Assembly (NCBI RefSeq): GCF_022163125.1
Contig: NZ_CP091881.1
Location: forward strand, 5,704,001 to 5,768,000
Direction of reading: 5' to 3'
Source of the DNA: Paenibacillus sp. HWE-109
Lineage (GTDB): Bacteria > Bacillota > Bacilli > Paenibacillales > NBRC-103111
Length of the DNA stretch: 64,000 nt
Part shown: positions 17,074 to 26,816 of the stretch, piece by piece
Layout: the number at the start of each line of letters is the position of its first letter
Numbering within the stretch: the stretch's first letter is position 1
Program-made: the position numbers and the translations under genes
The notes under the pieces: model-generated
Database searches by the model: none
Told to the model about the DNA's origin: nothing
Seen by the model: only the letters and a program-made list of their open reading frames with translations

Positions 17074-19556
17074 TTGACGAAATGGGCATGCTTGCCTCTT
17101 GTTCGTTCGGACGTGCTCGGGCGATCGGCGAAGTTCTTGATGCCTTTATATTGATCAGGGCTCGTCAAATAGCGATCTCCGTCAAGATGATAATGCGGAC
17201 CGTATAGGTTGAAGGTGCTCGGGTAAATCCAGACTTCAAGCTGGTGCGGTCCAGGCAGCAGCTTCGCGGGCAGATGCACGGACCAATCTGGCCCCCAACA
17301 CCATCCGAGATCACTGCCATCCATCCAAACATGAGCTGCAGCAGCCTGCATCCCCCTAAACGCAAGGCTTGCATAGGAGCCGCTTTTCGATTCTAATTCT
17401 ACTCCTACTCCTACTCCTGCTTCCGGTTCCACCTCCGCCCCAGCTTTCGATTCCAGCTCCAGTTCAAGCGTCTTCTTCGCTTTAAAAGGCTCCGCCGCGA
17501 ACGGAAATCCGGCTGCAATCAGATTCCTGCCATCCATCATGGTTGGCATCGCAGCAAGCCGGAACGGTCTCTCCAGCATCCACTGATGCTCGTCCTTCTC
17601 CAAGAGCGGAGCTTCGCTGACGACCGAGAATTGCCCCCGGATGAAGGCAACCGGACAAGCTTCGCCCCCAGGCAGCGGAGTCACCTCGATGAGCAATCGG
17701 CCTGCGGCAGCAATTGGCCTCATCGTCGGCCCTATCAACCCCTCATAGCCATCGCCACTCGGGACAACAGAAAGCAGCGCGCCATTAACCCGAATCTCCT
17801 TGACCGGATCATGAATAAACAAGCTGAGCCCTTCTATTATCGCATCGTCGAGGAGAATTTCAGCGGTTAGCTTCTCCCCCTTCTCGTCCTGCCAGTCCTG
17901 CCAATCCTGTCTTTCCCGCCCATCCCGTAACTCCACATAAATCTGATTCCTCAGTGGCGGCGTTATCGTCCACGGAGTTTGCTTGACGGCTGGCGCAGCC
18001 TCCGTCCTCACCGCGGCCCGCCGCTTCCTCACAGGCAGCTTGCTCTGCCAGTCGTCCGGTCCGCAGACCGTGACGCCTGCTGCGCGCAGCTTCTCTTCCA
18101 TCGCTGCGTCATGCCATCTGCAGCCATCGGCCACAAGCACGCAATCATAGTCGCGCTGCCCGATACGCAGGAAGCCTTCGCCAAGGATGACGCCTTCTTC
18201 CTCGATAACCCGCTCCTCCGAGAACTCGTAATGCAGTCCACCTGCATAACAAGCCTCGACGAGCGCAAGCAAGTTCTCATTGATCCGGCCTGCTGCCGTG
18301 AGCGGTATGTTCGAGCCATCGTGCTCATTCATTAGCATCGCATCTTGGGGATCGAAGGCCGCCATGATGCCGCGCGTCGGCGAAACGATCAAAACATCCG
18401 GCTTCCTTGTCAGATCCGGAAGCAAAGCCGCCTTCGCTTGCAAGGAAGCAAGCAGCGCCGGGAATGCCGCCTTCCATGTCAAATGACTGGGCATGGATGG
18501 CGGCCAGTCTTGAATCGCTTGGGTATTCAGCTTCAACTGGTTCAAGTGAAGAACAAAACACGAAATCCCATGGCTCGCCAGCCACATGACATAGTTTGTG
18601 AAAGATTCAGGCGATACGCCCCAACCGCTTCCGCCCATCGCTTCCACGAGCGAACCGCTGCGTCCTTGCTGCATCGCAATGGAGTGTGCAATACGCGGGT
18701 AGTAGTTATTTCCAGGGTAGCGCTCCAAGGCGTCGATAGCTGGTGTTTCGACTTCTTTCAACACCTGAAAGGAAGAGCCGCTGTAGGAGAGCTGAAAGAA
18801 CGGGCTTTCTTCCGCCTTCAAATGCGCGGTGAACTTTTTGCCATAGGACTCGCACCATGCAGCTACGGGTCGATAGAAGCCGTCCACGATAGCATCGGTT
18901 AACAGCTCCCAATAACGTACGCGGAACTGCTCGAAGCCTTCCCCCTGCGTAAATAAAAGCGGCAATTGTGGCAGCAGCGCCTCGCCGTACTTCGCTTCAT
19001 ATTGCTGCTCAAATCGTTCGTCCCAAGGGATACCACCCGTCTTCACGGTAATCCCATGGCCGTCCAGAAAAGCCACCTCATCGGAAAAAAAGCCAGTCAC
19101 GTAGTCGAACGCTTCCGCTTTTAAGCCAGTACGGTAGCCCTCATACGTAATGCTGATAAACATTTGGGTAGTTGCAGGGTTGAGTGAAGAGACGGCCAGT
19201 TTCGAGCCAAAAGTGATTCGGCCCCCATGAGCCTCGTCCGGCTCCCACTGCACCCAATTGCAGGTGGATTGCGGCAATCGGCGCATCACTTCCCCGCTTG
19301 CTGTGCCAGAGGGCCACCCATTCTCATCATAGATCCAGAAAATCATTCCGGTGGATTTGGCATAAAGAATCAAGTCAGAAACCACTTCCAGATACGGCTG
19401 GCTCATATAAACAGGGGCATTCGGATAAAATCTGGGATGAAAAATGACGCCCTCCAAGCCAGCCAGGCGGAGTTCGTCGAGTTGAGTTTTGAGTGCTTCC
19501 AAGTTTAGAGCATCATTGATGGACCAAAGGCTTAGAAAAGATAGCCGATTATGCAC
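17016..19556 (-). CDS. putative glycoside hydrolase, GH106-like
   Basis: An 846-residue protein without signal peptide, so probably intracellular. Near the N-terminus it has GVIFHPRFYPNAPVYM and WIYDENGWPSGTASG (76-87), a block typical of GH106/alpha-L-rhamnosidase-like (beta/alpha)8 enzymes. The C-terminal part contains beta-sandwich-like segments (about 535-830). Family assignment is tentative; the protein is shorter than most GH106 enzymes. Around residues 697-720 there is a low-complexity insert rich in E, S, G and V (GVGVGVELESKSGS) encoded by a run of 6-base repeats, and DWQDWQDEK near 545 is another slippage-like tract. GTG at 19556 has AAAGGTG upstream. It probably trims oligosaccharides made by the lyase-like enzyme encoded upstream. 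Confidence 0.75.
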   Translation of the reverse strand: MHNRLSFLSLWSINDALNLEALKTQLDELRLAGLEGVIFHPRFYPNAPVYMSQPYLEVVSDLILYAKSTGMIFWIYDENGWPSGTASGEVMRRLPQSTCNWVQWEPDEAHGGRITFGSKLAVSSLNPATTQMFISITYEGYRTGLKAEAFDYVTGFFSDEVAFLDGHGITVKTGGIPWDERFEQQYEAKYGEALLPQLPLLFTQGEGFEQFRVRYWELLTDAIVDGFYRPVAAWCESYGKKFTAHLKAEESPFFQLSYSGSSFQVLKEVETPAIDALERYPGNNYYPRIAHSIAMQQGRSGSLVEAMGGSGWGVSPESFTNYVMWLASHGISCFVLHLNQLKLNTQAIQDWPPSMPSHLTWKAAFPALLASLQAKAALLPDLTRKPDVLIVSPTRGIMAAFDPQDAMLMNEHDGSNIPLTAAGRINENLLALVEACYAGGLHYEFSEERVIEEEGVILGEGFLRIGQRDYDCVLVADGCRWHDAAMEEKLRAAGVTVCGPDDWQSKLPVRKRRAAVRTEAAPAVKQTPWTITPPLRNQIYVELRDGRERQDWQDWQDEKGEKLTAEILLDDAIIEGLSLFIHDPVKEIRVNGALLSVVPSGDGYEGLIGPTMRPIAAAGRLLIEVTPLPGGEACPVAFIRGQFSVVSEAPLLEKDEHQWMLERPFRLAAMPTMMDGRNLIAAGFPFAAEPFKAKKTLELELESKAGAEVEPEAGVGVGVELESKSGSYASLAFRGMQAAAAHVWMDGSDLGWCWGPDWSVHLPAKLLPGPHQLEVWIYPSTFNLYGPHYHLDGDRYLTSPDQYKGIKNFADRPSTSERTRGKHAHFVKWGISGDVQLILSEKRDPS

Positions 19557-19596
19557 ACGGATTCACACCTTTGCCCTTAGGGATATATAAATTTAA

Positions 19597-21714
19597 TTAT
19601 TTCACAAATTTACGCAATTTCGCTTTAGCATCCTTTAATGTTAACTCATAGCACTGCTGGTTCCCGCCTTGAACCCACTCAATCTGGTATGTCTCATCCT
19701 CGCAAGCGGTGACTGACACTTGCCCGACACGGGTTGTCTGCTCATCTGCAAACTCCCTATGCGCCTCATAAAAAACAGCCTGAATGAACAATACAGTCCC
19801 CTGCACAGCGACCCGTTGGATCAATGAAGTCCGGTCGGAGCTCGGTGGATTGTCCGGTGTCAAAGCCATATATATATCCACTGGCAGCGAGCACCAGCTC
19901 GCCTGCTCCAAGACTCCTTCTCGCATTTGGTAAGAGAAGCGATGTGGTCCAGCTGCCAGCTTGCGCTTGTCCTTCAACCACTTTTGCTCCAAGCGGCCTA
20001 ACGGCTCGTCCGTAATCTCCCAAATCGTATCGGCGTGCTCCCGCAAAAGACCACTAACATGATTCATCCAATGGACATCACGCAGCTGCGGCACGCTGAC
20101 CTGCACGATATCGAGCAGATGGTTATCGGCCAATACGTTGATCCGCCGAATTTGTGTTCCCCCGTAGGCTTCCACATCCCAAGGACTTAGCTCGGGGGGC
20201 AAAATAATCTGATTTTTCATCTGAAAATCATCGCTTAACCAATCAACAGCCGTCTCGATCCATGTCCCCCATGGCTGCTCTTCGAGCTGTACGATGCGCC
20301 CGTCCCGCGGCGGCTGATCAGCTCCGTTAATGCTCACCGTATTATGAGAATACGTGTGTTTGAACCAGCCATAATGCGCCGGAATGCCGTAAGCGGTAGT
20401 CCCAGGGTCTACCAGCAAGGGCACGCTGCCGCATATGACCGATAACCCTAGGCGATCCATATGATCATGTTCGCCGCCAAACCGGCTGTGCTTCACAATC
20501 GCTTGCCAGCCATTAGAATGAACCAGCTTGCTCAAACCGCTGGCTGGGAATGAACTTGTTCGATGAGACGCGTCGCTCAGAACTACGCTTCTACTTTCTG
20601 CCGTTGGTTCCAACGGCTGCCCGAACATCAAACCATAAACAGAGTTTCGACGGACGGTTTTCACATTTGCATAATGCTTGTCAGCCCATTCCGTACCGTA
20701 AGCCGTATTGAGTAAAGAGCGATAAATCGCATCGCCATATATATCTAAAGCAATTTCGTAATAGGGCGTGTAAGAGCCAATGCTGTCCCCTAAACCGGCA
20801 TCATTAAGCGTCGGCATCGCCCCATCCGGCAGCACAAAGTGCAGCGGATAATCGAACATTGCTTTTAACCCATCGCGGTTCCAGATGTCCCATTGAGTAC
20901 CCTCGGCAATCAAAGCATAATGCAGCAGCGATTTGAAGGCGTAGAAGTGATACTGCATATTGCCTTCGTACCACAGACCGTCTTCATAAATGCCGCGTTC
21001 CAGTTGATCGTGCAAGCCATATTCGCCCTCGAGCCCAGCCTGAACGATTTCATCATCATTCAGCAGCAGCCCGATGGCGGCTATCGCAGATGTAATCAGC
21101 ACCGAGTGATTATGGATCTGCTTCTCTTTGTGCGCAATCAGAAACCGCGCGCAGGGCACGAGCAAACCGCTGCGAATATGCGTTTCCTCTTCCAGCGTTA
21201 GATGCTCTTGAATGACATCGAATCCCATCGCAAGATCAATCATCCAGTGCGCCTCATCGAGCGTTTGCGCGAACAACTTGCCAGGCCCATTATAAGGAAT
21301 ATCCCCATGGGTCTGGTAGGTTTCATAATGGCTTGCATAAGCCATTAGATAAGACTTCACGATCGCCAATCGCTGCACGTCAGGCTCGATCGCATACAGC
21401 AGCGCAATGTGATAAATTGCGCGGCCGATAAGACTATGCGCAATCGATATCCACGCAGCGTTGAAAGGTTCGCCGCTGCGCTCCTTGCCGCAAGACGGGC
21501 AGCGATGCAGGAACGGCTGGTCCCAGGCAAAAGTCAGCCTTGAGCCATCCACATCGCAATGATAATAATGCGTCCATTGCCCCTGTTCTTGGGACCGGAT
21601 CTGATAGGTAATCTTCTCAGCCTCTTCGGCCTCCTGCCTGAGCAGTGCCATTGCCTCCGCAAACTCGGCTTTGCTCGCATTTGTTTGAAGCTGTTTTAGA
21701 CGTTTCGTGTCCAT
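19597..21714 (-). CDS. heparinase II/III-like polysaccharide lyase
   Basis: A 705-residue protein with an alpha-toroid first half (HNHSVLITSAIAAIG near 200; GLWYEGNMQYHFYAF near 250) and a heparinase II/III-like beta-sandwich second half (HSRFGGEHDHMDRLGLSV near 410; YSHNTVSINGADQ). These match lyases that cleave uronate-containing polysaccharides by beta-elimination (PL12/15/17/21 group). A zinc-finger-like CPSCGKE lies near residue 95. No signal peptide is seen, so it probably acts on imported oligosaccharides. It starts 15 bases after the permease stop with AGGAGGT upstream, thus in the same operon. The exact substrate (alginate, heparin, or another uronate polymer) cannot be read. Confidence 0.88.
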   Translation of the reverse strand: MDTKRLKQLQTNASKAEFAEAMALLRQEAEEAEKITYQIRSQEQGQWTHYYHCDVDGSRLTFAWDQPFLHRCPSCGKERSGEPFNAAWISIAHSLIGRAIYHIALLYAIEPDVQRLAIVKSYLMAYASHYETYQTHGDIPYNGPGKLFAQTLDEAHWMIDLAMGFDVIQEHLTLEEETHIRSGLLVPCARFLIAHKEKQIHNHSVLITSAIAAIGLLLNDDEIVQAGLEGEYGLHDQLERGIYEDGLWYEGNMQYHFYAFKSLLHYALIAEGTQWDIWNRDGLKAMFDYPLHFVLPDGAMPTLNDAGLGDSIGSYTPYYEIALDIYGDAIYRSLLNTAYGTEWADKHYANVKTVRRNSVYGLMFGQPLEPTAESRSVVLSDASHRTSSFPASGLSKLVHSNGWQAIVKHSRFGGEHDHMDRLGLSVICGSVPLLVDPGTTAYGIPAHYGWFKHTYSHNTVSINGADQPPRDGRIVQLEEQPWGTWIETAVDWLSDDFQMKNQIILPPELSPWDVEAYGGTQIRRINVLADNHLLDIVQVSVPQLRDVHWMNHVSGLLREHADTIWEITDEPLGRLEQKWLKDKRKLAAGPHRFSYQMREGVLEQASWCSLPVDIYMALTPDNPPSSDRTSLIQRVAVQGTVLFIQAVFYEAHREFADEQTTRVGQVSVTACEDETYQIEWVQGGNQQCYELTLKDAKAKLRKFVK

Positions 21715-21729
21715 CTGATGTCTGACCTC

Positions 21730-22623
21730 CTAGCCCTTGAGTGATCCAGCGGTCATTTGCATGAACGATTTGTTAGCTATCATGTAGACGACCAAAAGCG
21801 GCAGAATCGATAAACAAGCGCCTGCCAGCATATAGTGTGTTTGAACCGCTGCCGATGCGCCATAACGCAGGTATGACAATCCAACCGTCAGCGTTTGCAG
21901 CTTGGGATTCGTCATCGTGAACACCAAAGGGCGCAAGTATTCATTCCACGCGCCACAAAATGTAAACAGGGCCCCAACCCCTAAGCCTGGACGCATTAAC
22001 GGTAAAATAATTCGCCAGAAGATCCCCGCATTGGTGCAGCCGTCTATCCGCGCGGCTTCATCTAATTCCCGGGAAATTCCTTGTAAAAAGCTAAGCAGAA
22101 TGAAGAAAATATAGGCATGACCACTAATCAAAATGAGGACTACACCCCATAAATTCGTATGCAGATGAAGCTTAACCATCAGTTCAAATTGCGGCCTGAT
22201 AACAACAGCCCCAATTGAAATAAACATCGTTGCAGCTTGAATGCCTACGAACAGCGCCTTCCCCGGAAAGGCAATTCGCTCTACGACATAAGCAGCCATG
22301 GAAGCGACGATCAAGGTGCCGATCGTCGTCGCACCGCTCAGAAACAAGCTGTTCCAAGTAAATCTGGCAAAATTCGCTTGAACCCATGCTTCCGAGTAAT
22401 TCTCGAAATGCAGCGAGGAGGGGAAGATGGTTCCGCCTTTGGTGATTTCAATATTGGACATCAGTGAGCCCAGAAAAGTCACAACAACGGGAAAGATGAT
22501 GACCAGCGCCGTGACGAGTAAGAAGATCCAGAGCAGCACTTTACCGCTAATTTTTCCGAATGAGACCTGCCGGACTTGCTTTTTGACACTATTTCCTCTG
22601 AAAGATTCTGTAACGACTTCCAT
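21730..22623 (-). CDS. sugar ABC transporter permease, MalG/AraQ type
   Basis: A 297-residue inner-membrane permease with six predicted helices and the cytoplasmic EAA loop (LDEAARIDGCTNAGIFWRIILPLMRPGLG). The N-terminal 30 residues are cytoplasmic and basic. AAGGAAGGAG lies before the ATG. It follows the other permease by 16 bases. With its partner it imports the oligosaccharide bound by the lipoprotein encoded at 23621-25015. No ATPase is encoded here, as usual for this class, which shares an MsmX-type ATPase encoded elsewhere. Confidence 0.93.
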   Translation of the reverse strand: MEVVTESFRGNSVKKQVRQVSFGKISGKVLLWIFLLVTALVIIFPVVVTFLGSLMSNIEITKGGTIFPSSLHFENYSEAWVQANFARFTWNSLFLSGATTIGTLIVASMAAYVVERIAFPGKALFVGIQAATMFISIGAVVIRPQFELMVKLHLHTNLWGVVLILISGHAYIFFILLSFLQGISRELDEAARIDGCTNAGIFWRIILPLMRPGLGVGALFTFCGAWNEYLRPLVFTMTNPKLQTLTVGLSYLRYGASAAVQTHYMLAGACLSILPLLVVYMIANKSFMQMTAGSLKG

Positions 22624-22639
22624 CCTGCTTGCTCCTTCC

Positions 22640-23536
22640 TTATTGAAGTTTGTTCAGACGCCTGGACATCGCATGGTACGCTAAAGTGATGATACCGACG
22701 ATGACCGCCGTAACGAATCCAACCGCGCTTCCATAGCCAAATTGTTGCTCTGTCAACGAACCTGATGCGGTTGGGAAGAACAATTTATACACATATAAAT
22801 ACATGACTTCTGTTTTGCCAACAGGTCCGCCTTCTGTTAAGACCATGATGCTTTCATAGCCTTTGAGCGAGTTAATAATCGCCAGCATAATGACGATTTG
22901 GAGCACAGGTCCGAGCATTGGAATCGTTAAGTACCAGAACTGCTGCCATTTATTTGCCCCATCCAGCGATGAGCTTTCATATACATCGTTTGGAATATTT
23001 TGAAGACCGGCTAAGAATAAGAGCATGTAGTTGCCCACCGCTCCCCATGCCGCAATAATGATCGTTGTGAGCATGGCATGTTTAGGTCCGAGCCAATCGA
23101 TTCTTTCCGAGATGATGTGAAACTTGATTAAATATTGGTTGAGAATTCCGTTGTACGAATTGAAAATGATAAAGAAGACAACAGCCATAACAGCAGAACT
23201 GATGATGGTGGGCATAAAATAGATCGCTCTAAGCCAATTGCGGCCCCGCAGCTTTTGATTAAGAATAACAGCAAGGATTAAGCTCAAAGGCAGCGTAATC
23301 AGCAGCTTGCCGCCTGCGTAAACAAATGTATTAATGACCGAATGCCAATACTCTGAATCTTCCAGCAACCTGCGGAAATTATCAAAGCCCACAAAAGAGG
23401 CAGCACCGAACCCTTTGTATTCATAAAACATATAGCGGATTGCCCAAGCAATCGGATAGACGCCTAGCACCATTGTCAGCAGAAAGCTCGGAAATAAAAA
23501 TAAATATGAAAACCCAATCTGACGAGTCCGGTTCAT
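22640..23536 (-). CDS. sugar ABC transporter permease, MalF/UgpA type
   Basis: A 298-residue permease whose EAA loop reads NDVYESSSLDGANKWQQFWYLTIPMLGP. The first helix starts at about residue 10 (FSYLFLFPSFLLTMVLGVYPIAWAI). AGGAGG precedes the ATG. It lies between the binding lipoprotein and the second permease and forms the membrane heterodimer with the latter. Confidence 0.93.
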   Translation of the reverse strand: MNRTRQIGFSYLFLFPSFLLTMVLGVYPIAWAIRYMFYEYKGFGAASFVGFDNFRRLLEDSEYWHSVINTFVYAGGKLLITLPLSLILAVILNQKLRGRNWLRAIYFMPTIISSAVMAVVFFIIFNSYNGILNQYLIKFHIISERIDWLGPKHAMLTTIIIAAWGAVGNYMLLFLAGLQNIPNDVYESSSLDGANKWQQFWYLTIPMLGPVLQIVIMLAIINSLKGYESIMVLTEGGPVGKTEVMYLYVYKLFFPTASGSLTEQQFGYGSAVGFVTAVIVGIITLAYHAMSRRLNKLQ

Positions 23537-23568
23537 CCCATTCCCTCCTGTTTCTCGTGTAAGTAGAG

Positions 23569-23600
23569 AGCGAGAGTGGAGCTATTCCTCCACTCTCGCT
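23569..23600 (-). promoter_or_regulatory. intercistronic stem-loop after the binding-protein gene
   Basis: AGCGAGAGTGGAG pairs perfectly with CTCCACTCTCGCT (13 bp, 6-base loop). It lies between the binding lipoprotein and the first permease and is not followed by a T-run. Such stems usually stabilise or partly terminate the message so that binding protein is made in excess over permeases (inference). Confidence 0.7.
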
Positions 23601-23620
23601 GTGAACATCACGTTATCTAA

Positions 23621-25015
23621 TTATTTGGCCATTAATTTCATTGGATCAAAGTTAGGGTTCGGCTGAATTTTAACGGTGCCTTTGGCAATCGCTTTGTCCA
23701 GCGCATCATTGTAGCGCTTATTCAAATCTTGAATCGTTTGATCCAGGTTCCCACCGCTAATCATGTATTTAAAGAAAGCGTCATTGAATTTAATGCCTTC
23801 CACCGTTACGGTTGGCTGCAACGGCCATGTGCCGTCGTTGCCTGCAGGCAAGAAGCCGTCAATGCCTTTGATTTCCGGTTTTTTGGCAACCGCGGAGATC
23901 GATGGCACCATGGAAAGACCGAAACCTTTTTCGTGATACGTTTTGAGCACTTCATCTTCATACATGAACTTCATGAATTTCCAAGCTTGGTCAGCATTTT
24001 TGGATGTGTTGCTGATCGCTAACCATTGACCGCCCAAGAAGGAGGTAGCGCCTTTGACAGTGCCATCAATGGACGGTACAGGTGCAGCGGCCCACTCAAT
24101 TTTGGCAGGGAACTGATTCGCGTATACACCAGGCTCGGAGGAGAAGGAAATATACATGCCGATTTTGCCTTCCGCAAACTGAGCGCGCAGCGGGTCAATA
24201 TCCAAGGACTCCATACCTGGCAAGGTACTGCCGTCATCCACCATCTGTTTGAAGGATTGAATAATATCTTTGTAGCTGCTGAAATCAAACTTCGCTGTTT
24301 TGAAGTCAAAGCCAAGTCCGCCGTAGCCGCTTGCTTCCGCGATCACTCTTGCCGAACGACCTAGCGCACTCTCTGGACTTTTGAAGTTTTGAGCGAATCC
24401 ATAAGCGCCGGAAGCTTTGCCTACAGCTGTGATTTTCTTCGCATCCTCAACCATTTCTTTCAACGATTTCGGAGGAGCGGCAATACCTGCTTTGGCGAAA
24501 AGCTCTTTATTATAAACAAGGCGCAACGTGGAACCATAGTTCGGAAGGCTGTAGATTTTCCCATCCAGACGGTTGAAGTCGTCAATGATTGGGAATTTCT
24601 TCTTGATCGCATCGTCTAGGTAGCTGTCGATTGGTTTGAGGTATCCTTTGGCTTGAAAAGGTTGAATCGTATTTTCCTTCACGCGCAGGACATCAGGCGC
24701 TTGTCCGGAAGCGAAAGCCAAGTCAATCGCTTGATTGAAATCTTCGGTCTTCACGACCATCTCAACTTCAATGTTGTCTTTGTTTGTATCATTGAATTTC
24801 TGCACAACGCTTTTAATATAATCCATATCATGACGATCACCCGTCCAGTAAACAAGCTTCGTCTTATCTTTCTTAACAGGAGCTGCACTAGCTGCGTCCG
24901 TTGGCTTTGCGGATGCAGCCGGGCTTGTTGCCGCATTGTCTTTGCCGCTGCTGCAAGCTGCCAAACTGCCTGCTAGTAAAACACTTAATGTGACCGTCCC
25001 GATTTTTTTTACCAT
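23621..25015 (-). CDS. sugar ABC transporter substrate-binding lipoprotein
   Basis: A 464-residue family-1 solute-binding protein. The lipobox is GSLAAC with C21, followed by a Ser/Ala/Lys linker and a bilobal fold beginning KLVYWTGDRHDMDYIKSVVQKFN. GGGAGG precedes the ATG. It captures the oligosaccharide for the two downstream permeases. Its promoter shares a three-part motif with the kinase gene of the adjacent two-component pair, which probably controls it. Confidence 0.93.
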   Translation of the reverse strand: MVKKIGTVTLSVLLAGSLAACSSGKDNAATSPAASAKPTDAASAAPVKKDKTKLVYWTGDRHDMDYIKSVVQKFNDTNKDNIEVEMVVKTEDFNQAIDLAFASGQAPDVLRVKENTIQPFQAKGYLKPIDSYLDDAIKKKFPIIDDFNRLDGKIYSLPNYGSTLRLVYNKELFAKAGIAAPPKSLKEMVEDAKKITAVGKASGAYGFAQNFKSPESALGRSARVIAEASGYGGLGFDFKTAKFDFSSYKDIIQSFKQMVDDGSTLPGMESLDIDPLRAQFAEGKIGMYISFSSEPGVYANQFPAKIEWAAAPVPSIDGTVKGATSFLGGQWLAISNTSKNADQAWKFMKFMYEDEVLKTYHEKGFGLSMVPSISAVAKKPEIKGIDGFLPAGNDGTWPLQPTVTVEGIKFNDAFFKYMISGGNLDQTIQDLNKRYNDALDKAIAKGTVKIQPNPNFDPMKLMAK

Positions 25016-25087
25016 TTGTAATCCTCCCTTTTTGTGTACGCCGATATGAAATGATGTGAGTGTGTTGGAACTGCTGTTGTCTACACT

Positions 25088-25151
25088 TTTATAGTAAAAG
25101 AATTCGTTCCTTCTGATAATGAGGTCAACTCATGAACAAGGGCAGGTTTTT
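25088..25151 (-). promoter_or_regulatory. promoter of binding-protein operon with regulator motif
   Basis: Reading on the minus strand: GGGCAGG-type block (as CCTGCCC, 25140-25151 region), CCTCAT (25119-25124), GAACG (25105-25109) and a -10-like TACTATAAA (25088-25096). The same blocks occur before the histidine kinase gene with identical 21- and 14-base offsets. There is no good -35, as expected for an activator-dependent promoter. Candidate site of the AraC-type response regulator encoded next door. Confidence 0.6.
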
Positions 25152-25181
25152 CTACATTCTACCCTATGAGGGCAGAAAATA

Positions 25182-25211
25182 GGCAAGCCCTCATGATGGT
25201 GAGGACTTGCC
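25182..25211 (-). terminator. hairpin ending the two-component operon
   Basis: GGCAAGTCCTCA pairs with TGAGGGCTTGCC (one wobble), followed on the minus strand by TATTTT. It overlaps the last codons of the response regulator gene. It separates the regulator operon from the binding-protein promoter. Confidence 0.6.
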
Positions 25212-26816
25212 CAGAGACATTTCTTTGAATTCGGTTGGCGTGAGACCGGTTTGTTTCTTGAAGACCTCGCTGAAATAGCGCCTGTGCTCGTAACCGAGCT
25301 GCTGCGCGATTTCCTGCACTTGATAATCCTCAATGAGCATCGATTTGGCCCGCTCCATCTTGGCCTGCGTGACGAACTGCTGAAAAGCAGTCCCTGTCAC
25401 CTTCTTGAACAAGTTGGAATAATAGCCCCAACTCAGGTTCACCTGCTTGGCGCAGTGTTCCAAGGTCAAATCCTCGTGAAGATGCGACTTGATATATTCC
25501 GCGGAACGGTAAATAATTTTCTGCGATTCACTCGCCCGCTCCTGATTGATATGCCGGCAGCCGACATCGCACAAATCGATAAACCAGGCGCGATACTCGT
25601 GCAAATCCGCCCCGCTGTCGCTCTTGATAGCTTGCACTTTGGACTCGAATTCAGCTAGGCTGGCACGCGGGAACTTCTCCAGCAGGACCCGCAGCATGCG
25701 CAGGACAAGGCCTTGCAGCAGTCGTTCAACAACACCCGGTTCAGGAAGAACGGAGGTCTTGCCCATCTCCGCGAAAATGTCCATCGCCCATTCCACGCAT
25801 TTCTCGCGGTTGCCGGAGCGGAACGCGAAAAGGAACTCATTCTCGCTGTCCTCCGTATAAATCCACTCCACTGGCTGATCCTGTGCATCCGTATTATAGC
25901 TGAAGGCGCCATTGCCGCCTGTGTAGAAATGATAGGACAGTGCGCTGAGCGACTGCTGATAGCTCTTCGGCAGACCTTGAACCGTATCTGCGGTCAATCC
26001 GATTCCGATGGATATAGTGAACTTCGTATGCCTGGCAATATTGGCGCAGCACTGATCGGCAATCGTGATCGGCGACTCATCCATCTGCCTGTTCAGAATG
26101 CAAATGTAGCGATTGAAAGCCTCGCGGAATACAACAGCCGTGGTATAGAAGGCGATCGTTTCTTCGACAATATTTTGCAATGAAAACCGGGCCAGCTCCA
26201 GTTCTTTCACAGGAACTTCACCATATTTATCCGTAAACTGATCGATTTGGATCGTCATCACCACAAACGGCGGCGCCATCGCATGAATATCGAGGAAGCT
26301 CGATAATTTCGTCAATTCTGCCTCATTCGTTTGATGGTGGACAAGCAGTGACAAGTACTCCTGCCGCAAGGCTGGCATGCTTTCTTTGATCTTCTTTTCC
26401 AAACCAATCACGTGAGAACGGTTTACGTTTTCTTGCTCCCAGACTTCTTTGGCTTTCACAACAGCCTTCACAATTTGATCGATGGAAAACGGCTTTTTCA
26501 CATAATCCAAAGCCCCGTATTGAATGGCCTTCTGAGCATAGTCGAAATCAGTATAGGCGCTCAAAATAATAACTTTACTATGAGGCAGCACTTCCAGAAT
26601 GCTTCGCGTCATCTCAAGTCCATCCATTTTTGGCATCCGAATATCGGTCAAAATAAGATCTGGCTGACTCGCGAGAATGACCGCCAAGCCTTCCTCTCCA
26701 TTCGTCGCGCTGCCCACAATTTCAATGCCGTGGTCCTGCCAGGGAATCTTCGATGTAATCATTTCCACAACACTGCGAATATCATCAACGACGCATAGTT
26801 TAACCAGTCGATTCAT
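25191..26816 (-). CDS. two-component response regulator, YesN-type (REC-AraC)
   Basis: A 541-residue regulator. The receiver domain has the phospho-acceptor D58 (DLILTDIRMPKMDG) with the acidic pair D11/D12 and a K in VKKPF. A long central region (about 130-430) follows, then two C-terminal AraC-type helix-turn-helices (EDLTLEHCAKQVNLSWGYYSNLFKK and VQEIAQQLGYEHRRYFSEVFKKQTG). ATG 26816 has GAGGAAG upstream; the longer frame to 27029 lies inside the kinase gene. It overlaps the kinase gene by 17 bases. It is expected to activate the polysaccharide transporter-hydrolase operon downstream and perhaps its own operon. Confidence 0.92.
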   Translation of the reverse strand: MNRLVKLCVVDDIRSVVEMITSKIPWQDHGIEIVGSATNGEEGLAVILASQPDLILTDIRMPKMDGLEMTRSILEVLPHSKVIILSAYTDFDYAQKAIQYGALDYVKKPFSIDQIVKAVVKAKEVWEQENVNRSHVIGLEKKIKESMPALRQEYLSLLVHHQTNEAELTKLSSFLDIHAMAPPFVVMTIQIDQFTDKYGEVPVKELELARFSLQNIVEETIAFYTTAVVFREAFNRYICILNRQMDESPITIADQCCANIARHTKFTISIGIGLTADTVQGLPKSYQQSLSALSYHFYTGGNGAFSYNTDAQDQPVEWIYTEDSENEFLFAFRSGNREKCVEWAMDIFAEMGKTSVLPEPGVVERLLQGLVLRMLRVLLEKFPRASLAEFESKVQAIKSDSGADLHEYRAWFIDLCDVGCRHINQERASESQKIIYRSAEYIKSHLHEDLTLEHCAKQVNLSWGYYSNLFKKVTGTAFQQFVTQAKMERAKSMLIEDYQVQEIAQQLGYEHRRYFSEVFKKQTGLTPTEFKEMSLGKSSPS

